The position numbers and the translations under genes were made by a program. A DNA stretch of 64,000 nt, from assembly GCA_963760225.1 (NCBI GenBank), contig CAVXCD010000003.1, positions 558,001-622,000 on the forward strand, written 5' to 3'. Positions within the stretch are counted from its first letter, which is position 1. Each line of letters begins with the position of its first letter. This document shows positions 35,099-45,091 of the stretch, one piece after another. Source of the stretch: 13-2-20CM-66-19 sp963760225 (GTDB lineage: Bacteria > Pseudomonadota > Gammaproteobacteria > Steroidobacterales > Steroidobacteraceae). The notes under the pieces were generated by a model. That model searched no databases. It saw only the letters and a list, made by a program, of their open reading frames with translations, and was not told the DNA's origin.

Positions 35099-36109
35099 TC
35101 AAGGATGAGCCGACGGCAGCGGCGGCGCGAGCCCCATGAGGCAGCCGAGCGCGGCGAGCACCAGCAGGTAATAAGCGGTCACGGCGTGATTTGGTGCGGT
35201 CGGCAGGTCCTTGGTGAATACCCGATAGGCCGCGCCGGCCGCGACCAGCAGGAACACGGGTTGGCTGAAGGTCGCGGCGAACAGTACTGCCGCGGCTGAC
35301 AGCACGATGCGCTCGTTTCTGTCGAGGGCGGCGATCGTCTGTCCGCCGTCCAGCACCCACAGCGGAATCAGGTTGAGCACGTTGAGCAGCGCCGACACGC
35401 TGGCCAGACCAATCCACAAGGCCGCACCGGTCTGCATCCACAGCAACGCGCACAGCGCCGCGCCGATGCAACCCGCCAACGGACCCGCCAGGCTGACGAA
35501 GGCCCGTGTCCGCGCAGAAACGCCCAGAGCGCTCCAGCGCACGTAGGCGCCGAGCCCCGGCAGAAACACCGGCATGTCCGCAGGCAGGCCGCGGCGCTTG
35601 ATGTCGATGAAATGGCCCAGTTCGTGAACCAGGATCAGGATCGCAAAGCCGACGCCGAATTTCGCGCCGTACAGCGCCCAGTAGAACGCCACGAACGCCC
35701 CGAGACTGAGCAGGAACTTCAGCTTGAAGAGCGCCAGCAGGAATTTGCCGTTGACGAGCAGGATCGCCAGCGGCGCGAACGGACCAAGCCTGCTCGCCCA
35801 GGCATGGCGGCCAGCGACCGCCGGGGCGGTGGCGGGCGTTGCCTCCAGCCGCTGCAGCTGGCCGCGGATCCATTGCGCCTGCGTCGAGTCCGGCGGCAAC
35901 AGTTCGAGCGCCCGTAACCAGGCGGCGCGCGCTTCGGCAGTGTCGCCACGCTCTGCGTGCGATCGCGCGCTGGCGGCAAGCTGCTCGAGCCGGGCGGCGT
36001 GTACCAACCCATGGCAGCTGCTGCACACCAGGGCCCCCGGCAGCAGCGCGGCCGCGCAGCGCGGACACTCCTGAGTCAGTTCAGCCAGGTGCTGCCGGAA
36101 CGCGTTCAC
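35099..36109 (-). CDS. Site-2 protease family (M50) protein with zinc ribbon
   Basis: 336 residues if read from GTG 36109; a TTG at 36160 is an alternative and neither has a good ribosome site. A zinc ribbon (CPRCAAALLPGALVCSSCHG) leads into a TPR-like helical stretch (AERGDTAEARAAWLRALELL). A multi-pass membrane domain follows with the metalloprotease motif HELGH (LILVHELGHFIDIKRRG) and the second site NLIPLWVLDGGQ. The motifs predict an active zinc protease cutting within the membrane. Its substrate is unknown. It overlaps the end of the next upstream gene, so the pair is coupled. Confidence 0.85.
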   Translation of the reverse strand: MNAFRQHLAELTQECPRCAAALLPGALVCSSCHGLVHAARLEQLAASARSHAERGDTAEARAAWLRALELLPPDSTQAQWIRGQLQRLEATPATAPAVAGRHAWASRLGPFAPLAILLVNGKFLLALFKLKFLLSLGAFVAFYWALYGAKFGVGFAILILVHELGHFIDIKRRGLPADMPVFLPGLGAYVRWSALGVSARTRAFVSLAGPLAGCIGAALCALLWMQTGAALWIGLASVSALLNVLNLIPLWVLDGGQTIAALDRNERIVLSAAAVLFAATFSQPVFLLVAAGAAYRVFTKDLPTAPNHAVTAYYLLVLAALGCLMGLAPPLPSAHP

Positions 36110-36782
36110 TGATGGGACCGGAAAGATTCGCCTGCCTGGCGGCGGTGATCTTCCAGGCAATGCGTATCCCGACGAACAGTATGATCAGGCCGATTATTCC
36201 GTGCGCAGGGTCGGCCAGTTCGAGGAACGGCGAAGTGAGTCCAAGTAAGGTCAACATGCCGACGGCCCTGGCGAAGCTCATTTTCGGCGCGTGCACCACG
36301 GCCGGCTCGCTCGCCGGCGCCTGCTGCTGCACGCTGGTGTGCTTCATGTGCTGCGATATGGCGATCGGGACGGCCGCGAGCGAAACGGCGCTGTAGGTCA
36401 GCAGCACCGCGGCCAGCTGGTAGCGGCGGCCACCGACGCCGCCCGAACCCAGGGCGATCGCCTTGCCGACGATGTAACCGACCGCGAGCGATATGTAGCC
36501 GATCATCCAACCGGTGGCGAGCGCGAACCCAACGTAGATGCCAAGACCGAGGAGCGCCCCGCCCACGCCGAACAACACCCCGCGCGCGAAGCAGGCGTGT
36601 GTGTCCTGCGGCAGCTGTTGCTCGATCTGCCGGGCGCAGCTCGCGCACAGCGGCGCGCCGTTCAGCAGGTAGTAGCTGCCGCTGATCTTCTGCGCACACG
36701 ATTTGCACACCGTCTCGCCGGCCTTGCCGGCATACTCGACCGTCGAGAACTGCGGCACGCCACTGCCGGTGTTTCCCCCCAT
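36081..36782 (-). CDS. Zinc-ribbon membrane protein of unknown function
   Basis: 233 residues from ATG 36782. N-terminal LIM-like zinc-binding module (VCKSCAQKISGSYYLLNG, LCASCARQI), then about five transmembrane segments: GVLFGVGGALLGLGIYVGFA, the GYISLAVGYIVGKAIALGSG block, a third near YQLAAVLLTYSAVSLAAVPI, and two near the C-terminus. I recognise no named family, but the zinc ribbon plus GYIVGKAI is seen in uncharacterised membrane proteins. It overlaps the M50 protease gene downstream, which also starts with a zinc ribbon, suggesting joint function. Confidence 0.75.
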   Translation of the reverse strand: MGGNTGSGVPQFSTVEYAGKAGETVCKSCAQKISGSYYLLNGAPLCASCARQIEQQLPQDTHACFARGVLFGVGGALLGLGIYVGFALATGWMIGYISLAVGYIVGKAIALGSGGVGGRRYQLAAVLLTYSAVSLAAVPIAISQHMKHTSVQQQAPASEPAVVHAPKMSFARAVGMLTLLGLTSPFLELADPAHGIIGLIILFVGIRIAWKITAARQANLSGPISERVPAAPG

Positions 36783-36815
36783 GCGCGCGCTACACGGCGT
36801 GCCGCAGCTGCGCCG

Positions 36816-37862
36816 CTACGCCAGCCTGAACTTGAGCGCGCCGAGCTTCTCGATGGTACTCACGATTTCATCGCCGGGCTTCAGCCACACCTGCTTGTCC
36901 TTGGGGTAGCCGAGAATGACGCCCTGGGGTGTCCCCGACCAGATGATGTCGCCGGGTTCAAGGGTCCACATACGGGTGATATAGGCGATCAGCTTCTGCG
37001 GATTGAAGATCATGAAGCTGGTATTGGAGGATTGGCGCTCCTCGCCGTTCACATGAGTCTGGATCGTCAGGTTGTTGGGGTCGCCGACCAGGTCCGCCGA
37101 CACAAAATACGGGCCGATGGGGCCGAAATTATCCAGGGTCTTGCCGATCATCCATTGCACGCTCGGAGTTTCCAGCTGCAGATCGCGGGCGGAAAAATCG
37201 TGGGCCGTGCAATAGCCGGCAACATAGCTCAGCGCCTCGGTTTCAGAGACGTTGCGGGCCTGTCTGCCGATGACGATCAGCATCTCGGTCTCGTAGTCGA
37301 ACTTGTAGGCCACGTCCCGGGGCGGCAGCTGGATCGTGCAGTTGTGCGCCGCGAGCGCATTGTTGTACTTGTTGAAGAGGATCGGCACGCTTGGCAGCTT
37401 CATGTCGGCTTCCTGGACATGCGCCCGGTAGTTCAGCCCGATACACACGATCTTGCTCGGATGCGTGAACAGTCTGCCGAAGGTGATGGACGATTCCTTC
37501 ACCGTCGCAGCACTGGCCCGCTGCGAGCTGTGCGCGGCAGCGATCAGCTTGTTGAGTCCGCCGGCGTTGCCTTCCTTGAGCAACTCCTCGAGCGTCAGCG
37601 GCGCGGCCATGCCGAGCAGGCGACGCGCCTGGCGCACGTCGAGCACCGCATCATCGCCGAGCTTCACCCCGAGGGTTTCCGAGCCATCGGCATTGCGCAT
37701 GGACAGCAGGGTCACATTGGTCGGCATCTCGTGCGGGCCAGCGTAGTTTGCGGCTTTTGCGCCGCCGGCGGGCGCGGCGGATGCGGCGGATGCCGGCGAT
37801 GCGCCGGCCATACCCACTGCCAGCACGCCGCTCGTCTGCAGAAAGCCTCGCCTGGACGTCAT
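36816..37862 (-). CDS. Fumarylacetoacetate hydrolase family protein with Tat signal
   Basis: 348 residues with a GGGAGAAA ribosome site. The N-terminus SRRGFLQTSGVLAVGMAGAS is a twin-arginine signal. The mature part is a FAH-fold hydrolase: VCIGLNYRAHVQEA, the metal-binding DYETEMLIVIGR, and AHDFSARDLQ and WSGTPQGVILG. Cytoplasmic relatives act on 2-oxo or acylpyruvate compounds in aromatic degradation; an exported member is unusual. The metal ligands appear kept, so it is probably an active hydrolase or decarboxylase in the periplasm. The substrate is unknown. Confidence 0.87.
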   Translation of the reverse strand: MTSRRGFLQTSGVLAVGMAGASPASAASAAPAGGAKAANYAGPHEMPTNVTLLSMRNADGSETLGVKLGDDAVLDVRQARRLLGMAAPLTLEELLKEGNAGGLNKLIAAAHSSQRASAATVKESSITFGRLFTHPSKIVCIGLNYRAHVQEADMKLPSVPILFNKYNNALAAHNCTIQLPPRDVAYKFDYETEMLIVIGRQARNVSETEALSYVAGYCTAHDFSARDLQLETPSVQWMIGKTLDNFGPIGPYFVSADLVGDPNNLTIQTHVNGEERQSSNTSFMIFNPQKLIAYITRMWTLEPGDIIWSGTPQGVILGYPKDKQVWLKPGDEIVSTIEKLGALKFRLA

Positions 37863-37980
37863 GCACGTTTCTCCCGCTGCGTATTTCCACTGGAACTCTA
37901 ATAGGAATTCTAAACCTCGTGGGACAAAACAGTAACAGGTCTTTGCTGTTCCACGGCGTCTCTGCTAGACAGGAGCGGCG

Positions 37981-38874
37981 ATGAACAGCGTGTCAGGCAA
38001 ACTCCGCACGCCGACACCGTGGCGCGAGCGGCTGCTACGGTCATCCATAGGCCGGATCGTCGCAGCCCTGCTTGCCATCGCCGTGCCATTTGCGGCCGTG
38101 GCGATTCCCTTCAATCTGTTCGTGTCGGACAAGCTGCTGAAGAAGGCCGGGGCTGTGCTGCTCACCCTGGTTGTGGTGAGCGCCTATAGCGGATACGTAC
38201 GACTCGTCGAGAAGCGATCCGTGGCGGAGTTGTCGGGGCCACATGCAGTGCGCGAACTCGGCGCGGGCATGTTGCTCGGGGCGTTGCTCTTGTCGGTGAC
38301 GATCGCAGTTCTCGCAGCACTGGGAGTCTACCGGGTGACCGGGAGCAACGGCTGGCTGGCCATGCTCGCCACCGTGCCCGGCTTCATCCTGGCTGCGGTT
38401 CTCGAAGAGGTGGTGATGCGCGGGGTTGTGTTCCGCATACTCGAACAATCGCTGGGAAGCTGGCTGGCCCTGGCGTTGTCGGCGCTGATCTTCGGCGCCC
38501 TGCACCTGCTCAATCCCGGCACGACGCTGCTCAACGCCGGCGCCATCATGCTCGAGGCGGGGATATTGCTGGCGGCAGCTTACATGCTTAGCCGACGTCT
38601 GTGGCTGTGCATGGGCATCCATTTCGCCTGGAACTTTACCCAAGGGGGAATCTTCTCCGCCGCAGTTTCCGGCGGCGCGACGCGCGGCCTGCTGCAGGCG
38701 AAACTGATCGGCGCCCAGTGGCTGAGCGGCGGAGCCTTCGGGGTGGAAGCATCTGCGGTCGCGCTGCTGGTTTGCACTTCCGCGGCCGTGCTGCTGTTAA
38801 TTGCGGCCAGGCGCAAAGGCAACGTGCTGCAGCCGTGCTGGTCCGCGCAGCGCGCTGTGCGGCCCAGGCCGTGA
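37981..38874 (+). CDS. CPBP family intramembrane metalloprotease
   Basis: 297 residues with a GGAGCGGCG ribosome site. About eight hydrophobic segments. The CAAX protease/bacteriocin-processing (ABI) motifs are EEVVMRGVVFR (EExxxR), FGALHLLNP (FxxxH) and HFAWNF (HxxxN), giving the glutamate and histidine catalytic set. Bacterial members process or degrade membrane proteins or peptides, sometimes giving bacteriocin self-immunity, but no bacteriocin gene is nearby. Divergent from the FAH-family gene. Confidence 0.87.
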   Translation: MNSVSGKLRTPTPWRERLLRSSIGRIVAALLAIAVPFAAVAIPFNLFVSDKLLKKAGAVLLTLVVVSAYSGYVRLVEKRSVAELSGPHAVRELGAGMLLGALLLSVTIAVLAALGVYRVTGSNGWLAMLATVPGFILAAVLEEVVMRGVVFRILEQSLGSWLALALSALIFGALHLLNPGTTLLNAGAIMLEAGILLAAAYMLSRRLWLCMGIHFAWNFTQGGIFSAAVSGGATRGLLQAKLIGAQWLSGGAFGVEASAVALLVCTSAAVLLLIAARRKGNVLQPCWSAQRAVRPRP

Positions 38875-38887
38875 TTGCCCGCTGGTG

Positions 38888-39745
38888 CTATCCGGTCGGT
38901 GGCGTGAAGTATGGCGTGAGGCTGTCGAACACCACTACGAGCGCGCCGCTCGCGTTGACGCCGGAGGCGTCCTCCAACAGGTGAAACCATCCCGACGAGG
39001 AGCTGGGCGTGAGGTACGCGAGCCCGGTGAACTGAATCCCAGCGATACTGTTGGTAGCGCATGTCGCAGCGTCGAACAGAAACGACACGCCATAGAGATT
39101 GTGCGCCGGATCCACGAGCGTGTATGCGCCGGTAATCGTGCAGCCGTTGCCTTGTTGCTCGAAGAACGTCCCGTCGGCATTTACCGAGAGCACGTTGCCA
39201 GCGTCATCCCAATTGCCAACGAGCGTGGCAATGCTGGACGTGTACAGGTTGTAGAACGGGTCGAGCGTGGCTCCGAGCGTCGGGACTGCGCTGCTGCCGG
39301 CGGTAAACGTCAGGTTCAGCGCGCCATCAGTGCCGTACCCGCTCAGGGTCCATGGGTAGTAACTCAGGCCGCTCGGCGGGGTGCAGGTCGAGAGCATCTC
39401 GGTGATGCCGCTGCCGCTGAATGTCTGGCCATCGATGGTGTAGGTCCCGCCGCTGATGCTGCTGCAGCCATTCTGGTCTGCGGCGGCAAGTGAGAAATAC
39501 ATGCCGTCGGCTATCAGCGCCACCTCGCTCACCGCGTGACCATTGACCGTGTCGTTGACATCCCAGATACCAGCGACATTTGCCGCAGCAGAGGGCGGCG
39601 CAGCCGGGGGCGGCGCAGGCGCAGGGGATTGCGGTGTGGGTGGCGCGTTGTACGCCTGCTGCATGGATTGCGCAGTGTTCGTTGAGACCGCTGAGACCCC
39701 GCAACCCGAGAGCAGGCAAATCATCAACGCCAGCAATGCTTTCAT
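38888..39745 (-). CDS. Hypothetical lipoprotein
   Basis: 285 residues with an AAGGGAG ribosome site. Signal with lipobox ICLLSGCGV, then a short Pro/Ala-rich spacer (about residues 34-52) and a beta-rich domain starting VAGIWDVNDTVNGHAV. Two similar blocks can be seen (GIWDVND ... GGTYTIDGQTF and GNWDDAGNVLSVNADGTFF ... GAYTLVD), so it may be an internal duplication of a lipocalin-like or beta-barrel unit. No family is recognised. Convergent with the CPBP protease, 13 bp apart. Confidence 0.72.
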   Translation of the reverse strand: MKALLALMICLLSGCGVSAVSTNTAQSMQQAYNAPPTPQSPAPAPPPAAPPSAAANVAGIWDVNDTVNGHAVSEVALIADGMYFSLAAADQNGCSSISGGTYTIDGQTFSGSGITEMLSTCTPPSGLSYYPWTLSGYGTDGALNLTFTAGSSAVPTLGATLDPFYNLYTSSIATLVGNWDDAGNVLSVNADGTFFEQQGNGCTITGAYTLVDPAHNLYGVSFLFDAATCATNSIAGIQFTGLAYLTPSSSSGWFHLLEDASGVNASGALVVVFDSLTPYFTPPTG

Positions 39746-40098
39746 CTGATGACTCCCTTGGAAAGCGTATCTAGCAAGAGTGGAGCGGTCCTGTTCCTCT
39801 CATTGGTCATAATCGCCTGGACGTTCTTGCGGGAATCAGACGTCGCTCACGCAATCCACATGAGCTGCGCGGATATGTCAGCTGGCAGGGACGGGCGGCG
39901 CGCCGATCGCGAGCGGCACCTCGCCGGCCTTGACGCTTCGCCGCGAACCGGCGGCGCGCTCTACATCTCATCCCAGGGGCCAGCCCGGCGTGCTGGATCT
40001 TCGGAGCGTTACGACCGATAACTCAACGGGGCCGAAGAAGCATCGCGGTCGCGCGCGGGAGAAACCCGGACTGCGCAGCAGTTGCGCAGCGGATGGGG
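39746..40098. other. 353-bp gap without a supported gene
   Basis: Between the lipoprotein start and the small membrane protein stop. A 90-codon frame on the plus strand (39749-40021) has a hydrophobic start but no ribosome site and an Arg-rich tail unlike a real protein. On the minus strand a short frame resembling a C-terminus (VKAGEVPLAIGAPPVPAS) could be a gene remnant, but this is weak. I see no RNA gene, terminator or repeat here. Confidence 0.4.
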
Positions 40099-40563
40099 TC
40101 AGGCGGGAGTTCGCGCTTTGCCCAGCACGGTGAGCATCATCCAAAGGAATATCGCTGCCGTGATGATGTTTGGAATACGCCGCAGCCAGAGGTTGGTCAC
40201 GATCAAATGGTCGACCAGAGGTATGGACAGACCTTGAGCCTCGAGCTGGAGTTGTATTGGTATTTGAATCGTTACCGAGGACACCCACAGCACAAGTTGC
40301 AGCGCAATCACCAGCCACACCGACCATGCGGGTATCGAGCGGGGCCGGAACCAGAGCATGAGGATCGAGAACACCATCGCGAGCGCCGTAGGCGCGACCA
40401 GGAAGGCGAGTACGCGTGGCGTAATGAACTTGTGGAAGGTAACGAATTCGGTCGCACCTATGAGGTGCCAACTGCTGTAGTTGACGAAGCCCTCGATGGC
40501 ACCCGCACCGTTTGCATAAAACACCAGGGCGAAGGCGACCGCGAACACAACCGAGTCTTTCAT
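40099..40563 (-). CDS. Small four-helix membrane protein
   Basis: 154 residues from ATG 40563. About four transmembrane segments: KDSVVFAVAFALVFYANGAG, RVLAFLVAPTALAMVFSILM, WSVWLVIALQLVLWVSSVTI and IITAAIFLWMMLTVLGKA. It resembles uncharacterised small membrane proteins with a conserved polar segment between helices (WHLIGATEFVTFHK), but I cannot name a family. Its start lies 4 bp after the guaA stop and its GGGAG ribosome site sits inside the guaA coding end, so it is the last gene of guaB-guaA. Confidence 0.8.
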   Translation of the reverse strand: MKDSVVFAVAFALVFYANGAGAIEGFVNYSSWHLIGATEFVTFHKFITPRVLAFLVAPTALAMVFSILMLWFRPRSIPAWSVWLVIALQLVLWVSSVTIQIPIQLQLEAQGLSIPLVDHLIVTNLWLRRIPNIITAAIFLWMMLTVLGKARTPA

Positions 40564-40567
40564 TGTT

Positions 40568-42193
<1,626 letters not shown>

Positions 42194-42202
42194 GCGTGAA
42201 CT

Positions 42203-43669
42203 TCAGGACACCCGGTAGTTGGGTGCTTCCTTGGTGATACTGACGTCGTGCACGTGACTCTCGCGCACGCCCGCCGAAGTGATGCGCACGAACACCGGCC
42301 GGGTGCGCAGGTCGGTGATGCTGCGGCTGCCGGTGTAGCCCATGGCGGCACGTAATCCGCCCGACAGCTGCTGCAGGATGGTGACCACGCTGCCCTTGTA
42401 GGGCACGCGCCCTTCGACGCCCTCGGGCACGAGCTTCTCGAGCTCGCTGGCGGCGTCCTGGAAGTAGCGGTCGGAGGAGCCATGACGCCCGGCCATGGCT
42501 CCAAGGGAGCCCATGCCGCGATAGGACTTGTAGGAGGCGCCCTGGTAGAGCTCGACCTCGCCGGGGGACTCCTCGGTACCGGCGAACAGCCCGCCGATCA
42601 TTACGGCGTGCGCACCGGCGGCAAGCGCCTTGGCGATGTCGCCGGAAAAGCGGATACCGCCGTCGGAGATCAGCGGTACGTTCGCGTCCTTGAGGGCGGC
42701 GGCGACATTGGCCACCGCGGAGATCTGCGGCACGCCGACGCCGGCCACGATGCGGGTCGTACAGATCGAGCCGGGACCGATGCCGACCTTGACCGCATCG
42801 GCGCCGGCATCGACGAGCGCGCGCGCGGCTTCCGCCGTGGCGATGTTGCCGGCGATCACCTGGCTGTCGGCCCAGCGGGCCTTGATCCGCTTCACCGTCT
42901 CGATGACGCCCTTCGAGTGCCCGTGCGCGGTGTCGACCACCACCAGGTCCACGCCCGCATCACGCAGCGCGGCGACGCGGTCGAGCGTGTCGGGCGTCGT
43001 GCCCACCGCCGCCCCGACGCGCAGCCGCCCGCCGTCGTCCTTGCAGGCGCGCGGGAATTCCTTGGCCTTCTGGAAATCCTTCACGGTGATCATGCCGACC
43101 AGCTCATGCGCACCGCTGACTACCAGCAGCTTCTCGATGCGGTGCTTGTGCAGCAGCGCGAGCACCTCCTCCTTGGGAGCGTCCTCGCGCACCGTCACCA
43201 GGCGCTCCTGCGGCGTCATAACCGAGGAGACTGGCGCCTCAAGCTTTTCCTCGAAGCGCAGGTCGCGGTGCGTGACGATGCCGACCGCCTTGCGGCCTAC
43301 CACCACCGGAACCCCGGAGATGCCGCGCGCGCGGGTGAGATCCAGCACCTCGCGGATCGACATGTCGGGCGAGACCGTGATCGGGTCACGGATGACGCCG
43401 CTTTCGAACTTCTTCACCCGCCCGACCTCGCGCGCCTGCATCTCGATGGTCATGCTCTTGTGAATGATGCCGATGCCGCCTTCCTGGGCGATGGTGATGG
43501 CGAGGCGCGCCTCGGTCACGGTGTCCATGGCCGCCGACATCAGCGGCACGTTGAGGCGGATGCGGCGCGTGATATTGGTGGCGAGGTCAGCCTCGCGCGG
43601 CAGAATTTCCGAGTAAGCCGGGACGAGCAGGACGTCGTCGAAGGTGAGGGCTTCTTCGAGGATGCGCAT
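42203..43669 (-). CDS. guaB: Inosine-5'-monophosphate dehydrogenase
   Basis: 488 residues from ATG 43669, which gives RILEEALTFDDVLLVPAYS as in E. coli; a TTG two codons upstream overlaps the -10. The TIM barrel is interrupted by two CBS domains (about 93-205). The catalytic loop GIGPGSICTTRIVAGVGVPQ carries the Cys that forms the E-XMP intermediate, and the flap has GASYKSYRGMGSLGAM. It catalyses the first committed step of GMP synthesis and is the first gene of guaB-guaA. Confidence 0.97.
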   Translation of the reverse strand: MRILEEALTFDDVLLVPAYSEILPREADLATNITRRIRLNVPLMSAAMDTVTEARLAITIAQEGGIGIIHKSMTIEMQAREVGRVKKFESGVIRDPITVSPDMSIREVLDLTRARGISGVPVVVGRKAVGIVTHRDLRFEEKLEAPVSSVMTPQERLVTVREDAPKEEVLALLHKHRIEKLLVVSGAHELVGMITVKDFQKAKEFPRACKDDGGRLRVGAAVGTTPDTLDRVAALRDAGVDLVVVDTAHGHSKGVIETVKRIKARWADSQVIAGNIATAEAARALVDAGADAVKVGIGPGSICTTRIVAGVGVPQISAVANVAAALKDANVPLISDGGIRFSGDIAKALAAGAHAVMIGGLFAGTEESPGEVELYQGASYKSYRGMGSLGAMAGRHGSSDRYFQDAASELEKLVPEGVEGRVPYKGSVVTILQQLSGGLRAAMGYTGSRSITDLRTRPVFVRITSAGVRESHVHDVSITKEAPNYRVS

Positions 43670-43674
43670 GCGCA

Positions 43675-43703
43675 ATTGTAGGCGCTCGGGCGGGCGCGGT
43701 AAA
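43675..43703 (-). promoter_or_regulatory. guaB promoter, likely leaderless
   Basis: On the minus strand TTTACC (43703-43698) and TACAAT (43680-43675) are 17 bp apart, close to the sigma-70 consensus. The guaB ATG begins 6 nt after the -10 hexamer, so the transcript should start at or next to the A of the start codon. For xseA on the plus strand, TTGTAG (43676-43681) and TAAACC (43700-43705) overlap the same DNA. An inverted repeat AACCT-N7-AGGTT (43702-43718) lies just beyond. Confidence 0.55.
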
Positions 43704-43726
43704 CCTCATGTTAAGGTTCACAGTTT

Positions 43727-45091
43727 ATGTCTTCGCCTCACGATAGCGGCATTGCCGCGGCACCGGGCCGCGACGTCTACAGCGTTTCGCGGCTGAACCG
43801 GGAAGTGCGGCTACTGCTCGAGCGCGGGCTGGGAGTGGTGTGGGTGGAGGGTGAGCTGTCGAACTTCTCGCAGCCCGCCTCCGGCCACTGGTATTTCTCG
43901 CTCAAGGACCGCGATGCGCAGCTGCACTGCGCGATGTTCCGCCTGAAGAATACGCTCGTCGGTTTCACGCCCCGCTCGGGCACCCAGGTGCTGGTACGCG
44001 GCCGCATCAGCGTCTACGAGGCCCGCGGCGAGTACCAGCTGCTCGTCGAGCACCTCGAGGAGGCCGGCGTCGGCGCGCTGCGGCGCGAGTTCGAGCGGCT
44101 GAAAAATCGCCTGGCCGCGGAAGGGCTGTTCGCCAGCGGGCGCAAGCGCGCGCTGCCACGCTTCCCGCGGCGCGTCGGCGTGATCACTTCGCCGAGCGGT
44201 GCGGCGCTGCGCGACATCCTGCACATTCTCGCGCGCCGTTATCCGGCCGCCGCGGTGGTGGTCTATCCGAGCGCGGTGCAGGGGGCGGCGGCGGCGCCGG
44301 CGCTGGTGGCGGCGCTCGAGAGTGCCGCGGCGCGCGCCGAGTGCGACGTGCTGATTCTGGCGCGCGGCGGCGGCTCGCTCGAGGACCTGTGGGCGTTCAA
44401 CGACGAGCGCCTGGCACGCGCCATCCACGCCTGCCGGCTACCGGTGGTGTCCGCGGTCGGGCACGAGATCGACTTCACCATCGCGGATTTCGTGGCCGAT
44501 GCGCGTGCACCGACGCCGTCGGCCGCCGCGGAGCTGGTGGTTCCCGACCGGCGTGCCTGCCTGGAGACGCTGCGGCGCTGCGCGCAGCGACTCGGCGCAG
44601 GCATGCGGCGCGAGCTGCGTGCCGGCGAGGCGCGCACCGCAACGCTCGGCCGGCGGCTGCAGCTCGCACATCCCGGCGCACGGCTGCAACAGCAGCTGCA
44701 GCGGCTGGACGACCTCGAGCAGCGCCTGACGGCCGCCGCGCGCGGCGGCCTGCAGCGCGACGCGCTGCACCTGCGGCACTGCCACGAGCGTCTCGGCCGC
44801 TACGGCGCGCGGCAGCTGCTGCAGCATCACCAGGCTGCGCACGCCGCGCTGCATGCGCGGCTGCTGCGCACGCTCGCCGCGCGGCTGCCGCTCACGCGCC
44901 AGCGCTTCGATCTGGCTGCGCGCGCGCTCAATAGCGTCAGCCCGCTGGCGACGCTGGCGCGCGGCTTCGCCATCGTCACGACGCAGGACGGCGCGCTGTT
45001 GACGGATGCCGACAGCGTGCAGCGCGGCGACCTCATCGAGGCGCGCCTGGCGCGCGGCACGCTCACCGCACGTGTGACGGGGCGCAAATGA
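43727..45091 (+). CDS. xseA: Exodeoxyribonuclease VII large subunit
   Basis: 454 residues. N-terminal OB-fold (VWVEGELSNFSQPASGHWYF, LKDRDAQLHCAMFR), the catalytic domain with RVGVITSPSGAALRDILHIL and RGGGSLEDLWAFNDERLARA, and a long C-terminal coiled coil rich in Arg, Leu and Ala. XseA with several XseB subunits degrades single-stranded DNA in mismatch repair and recombination. Divergent from guaB with 57 bp between the starts, as in E. coli. Confidence 0.96.
   Translation: MSSPHDSGIAAAPGRDVYSVSRLNREVRLLLERGLGVVWVEGELSNFSQPASGHWYFSLKDRDAQLHCAMFRLKNTLVGFTPRSGTQVLVRGRISVYEARGEYQLLVEHLEEAGVGALRREFERLKNRLAAEGLFASGRKRALPRFPRRVGVITSPSGAALRDILHILARRYPAAAVVVYPSAVQGAAAAPALVAALESAAARAECDVLILARGGGSLEDLWAFNDERLARAIHACRLPVVSAVGHEIDFTIADFVADARAPTPSAAAELVVPDRRACLETLRRCAQRLGAGMRRELRAGEARTATLGRRLQLAHPGARLQQQLQRLDDLEQRLTAAARGGLQRDALHLRHCHERLGRYGARQLLQHHQAAHAALHARLLRTLAARLPLTRQRFDLAARALNSVSPLATLARGFAIVTTQDGALLTDADSVQRGDLIEARLARGTLTARVTGRK

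Noticed and set aside
39749..40021. A 90-codon gene in the gap before the four-helix protein
   Set aside because: No ribosome site, no family resemblance and a strongly basic, low-complexity tail.
43673..43675. TTG at 43675 as the guaB start
   Set aside because: It overlaps the -10 hexamer and adds two residues not seen in E. coli GuaB; ATG 43669 matches the family N-terminus.
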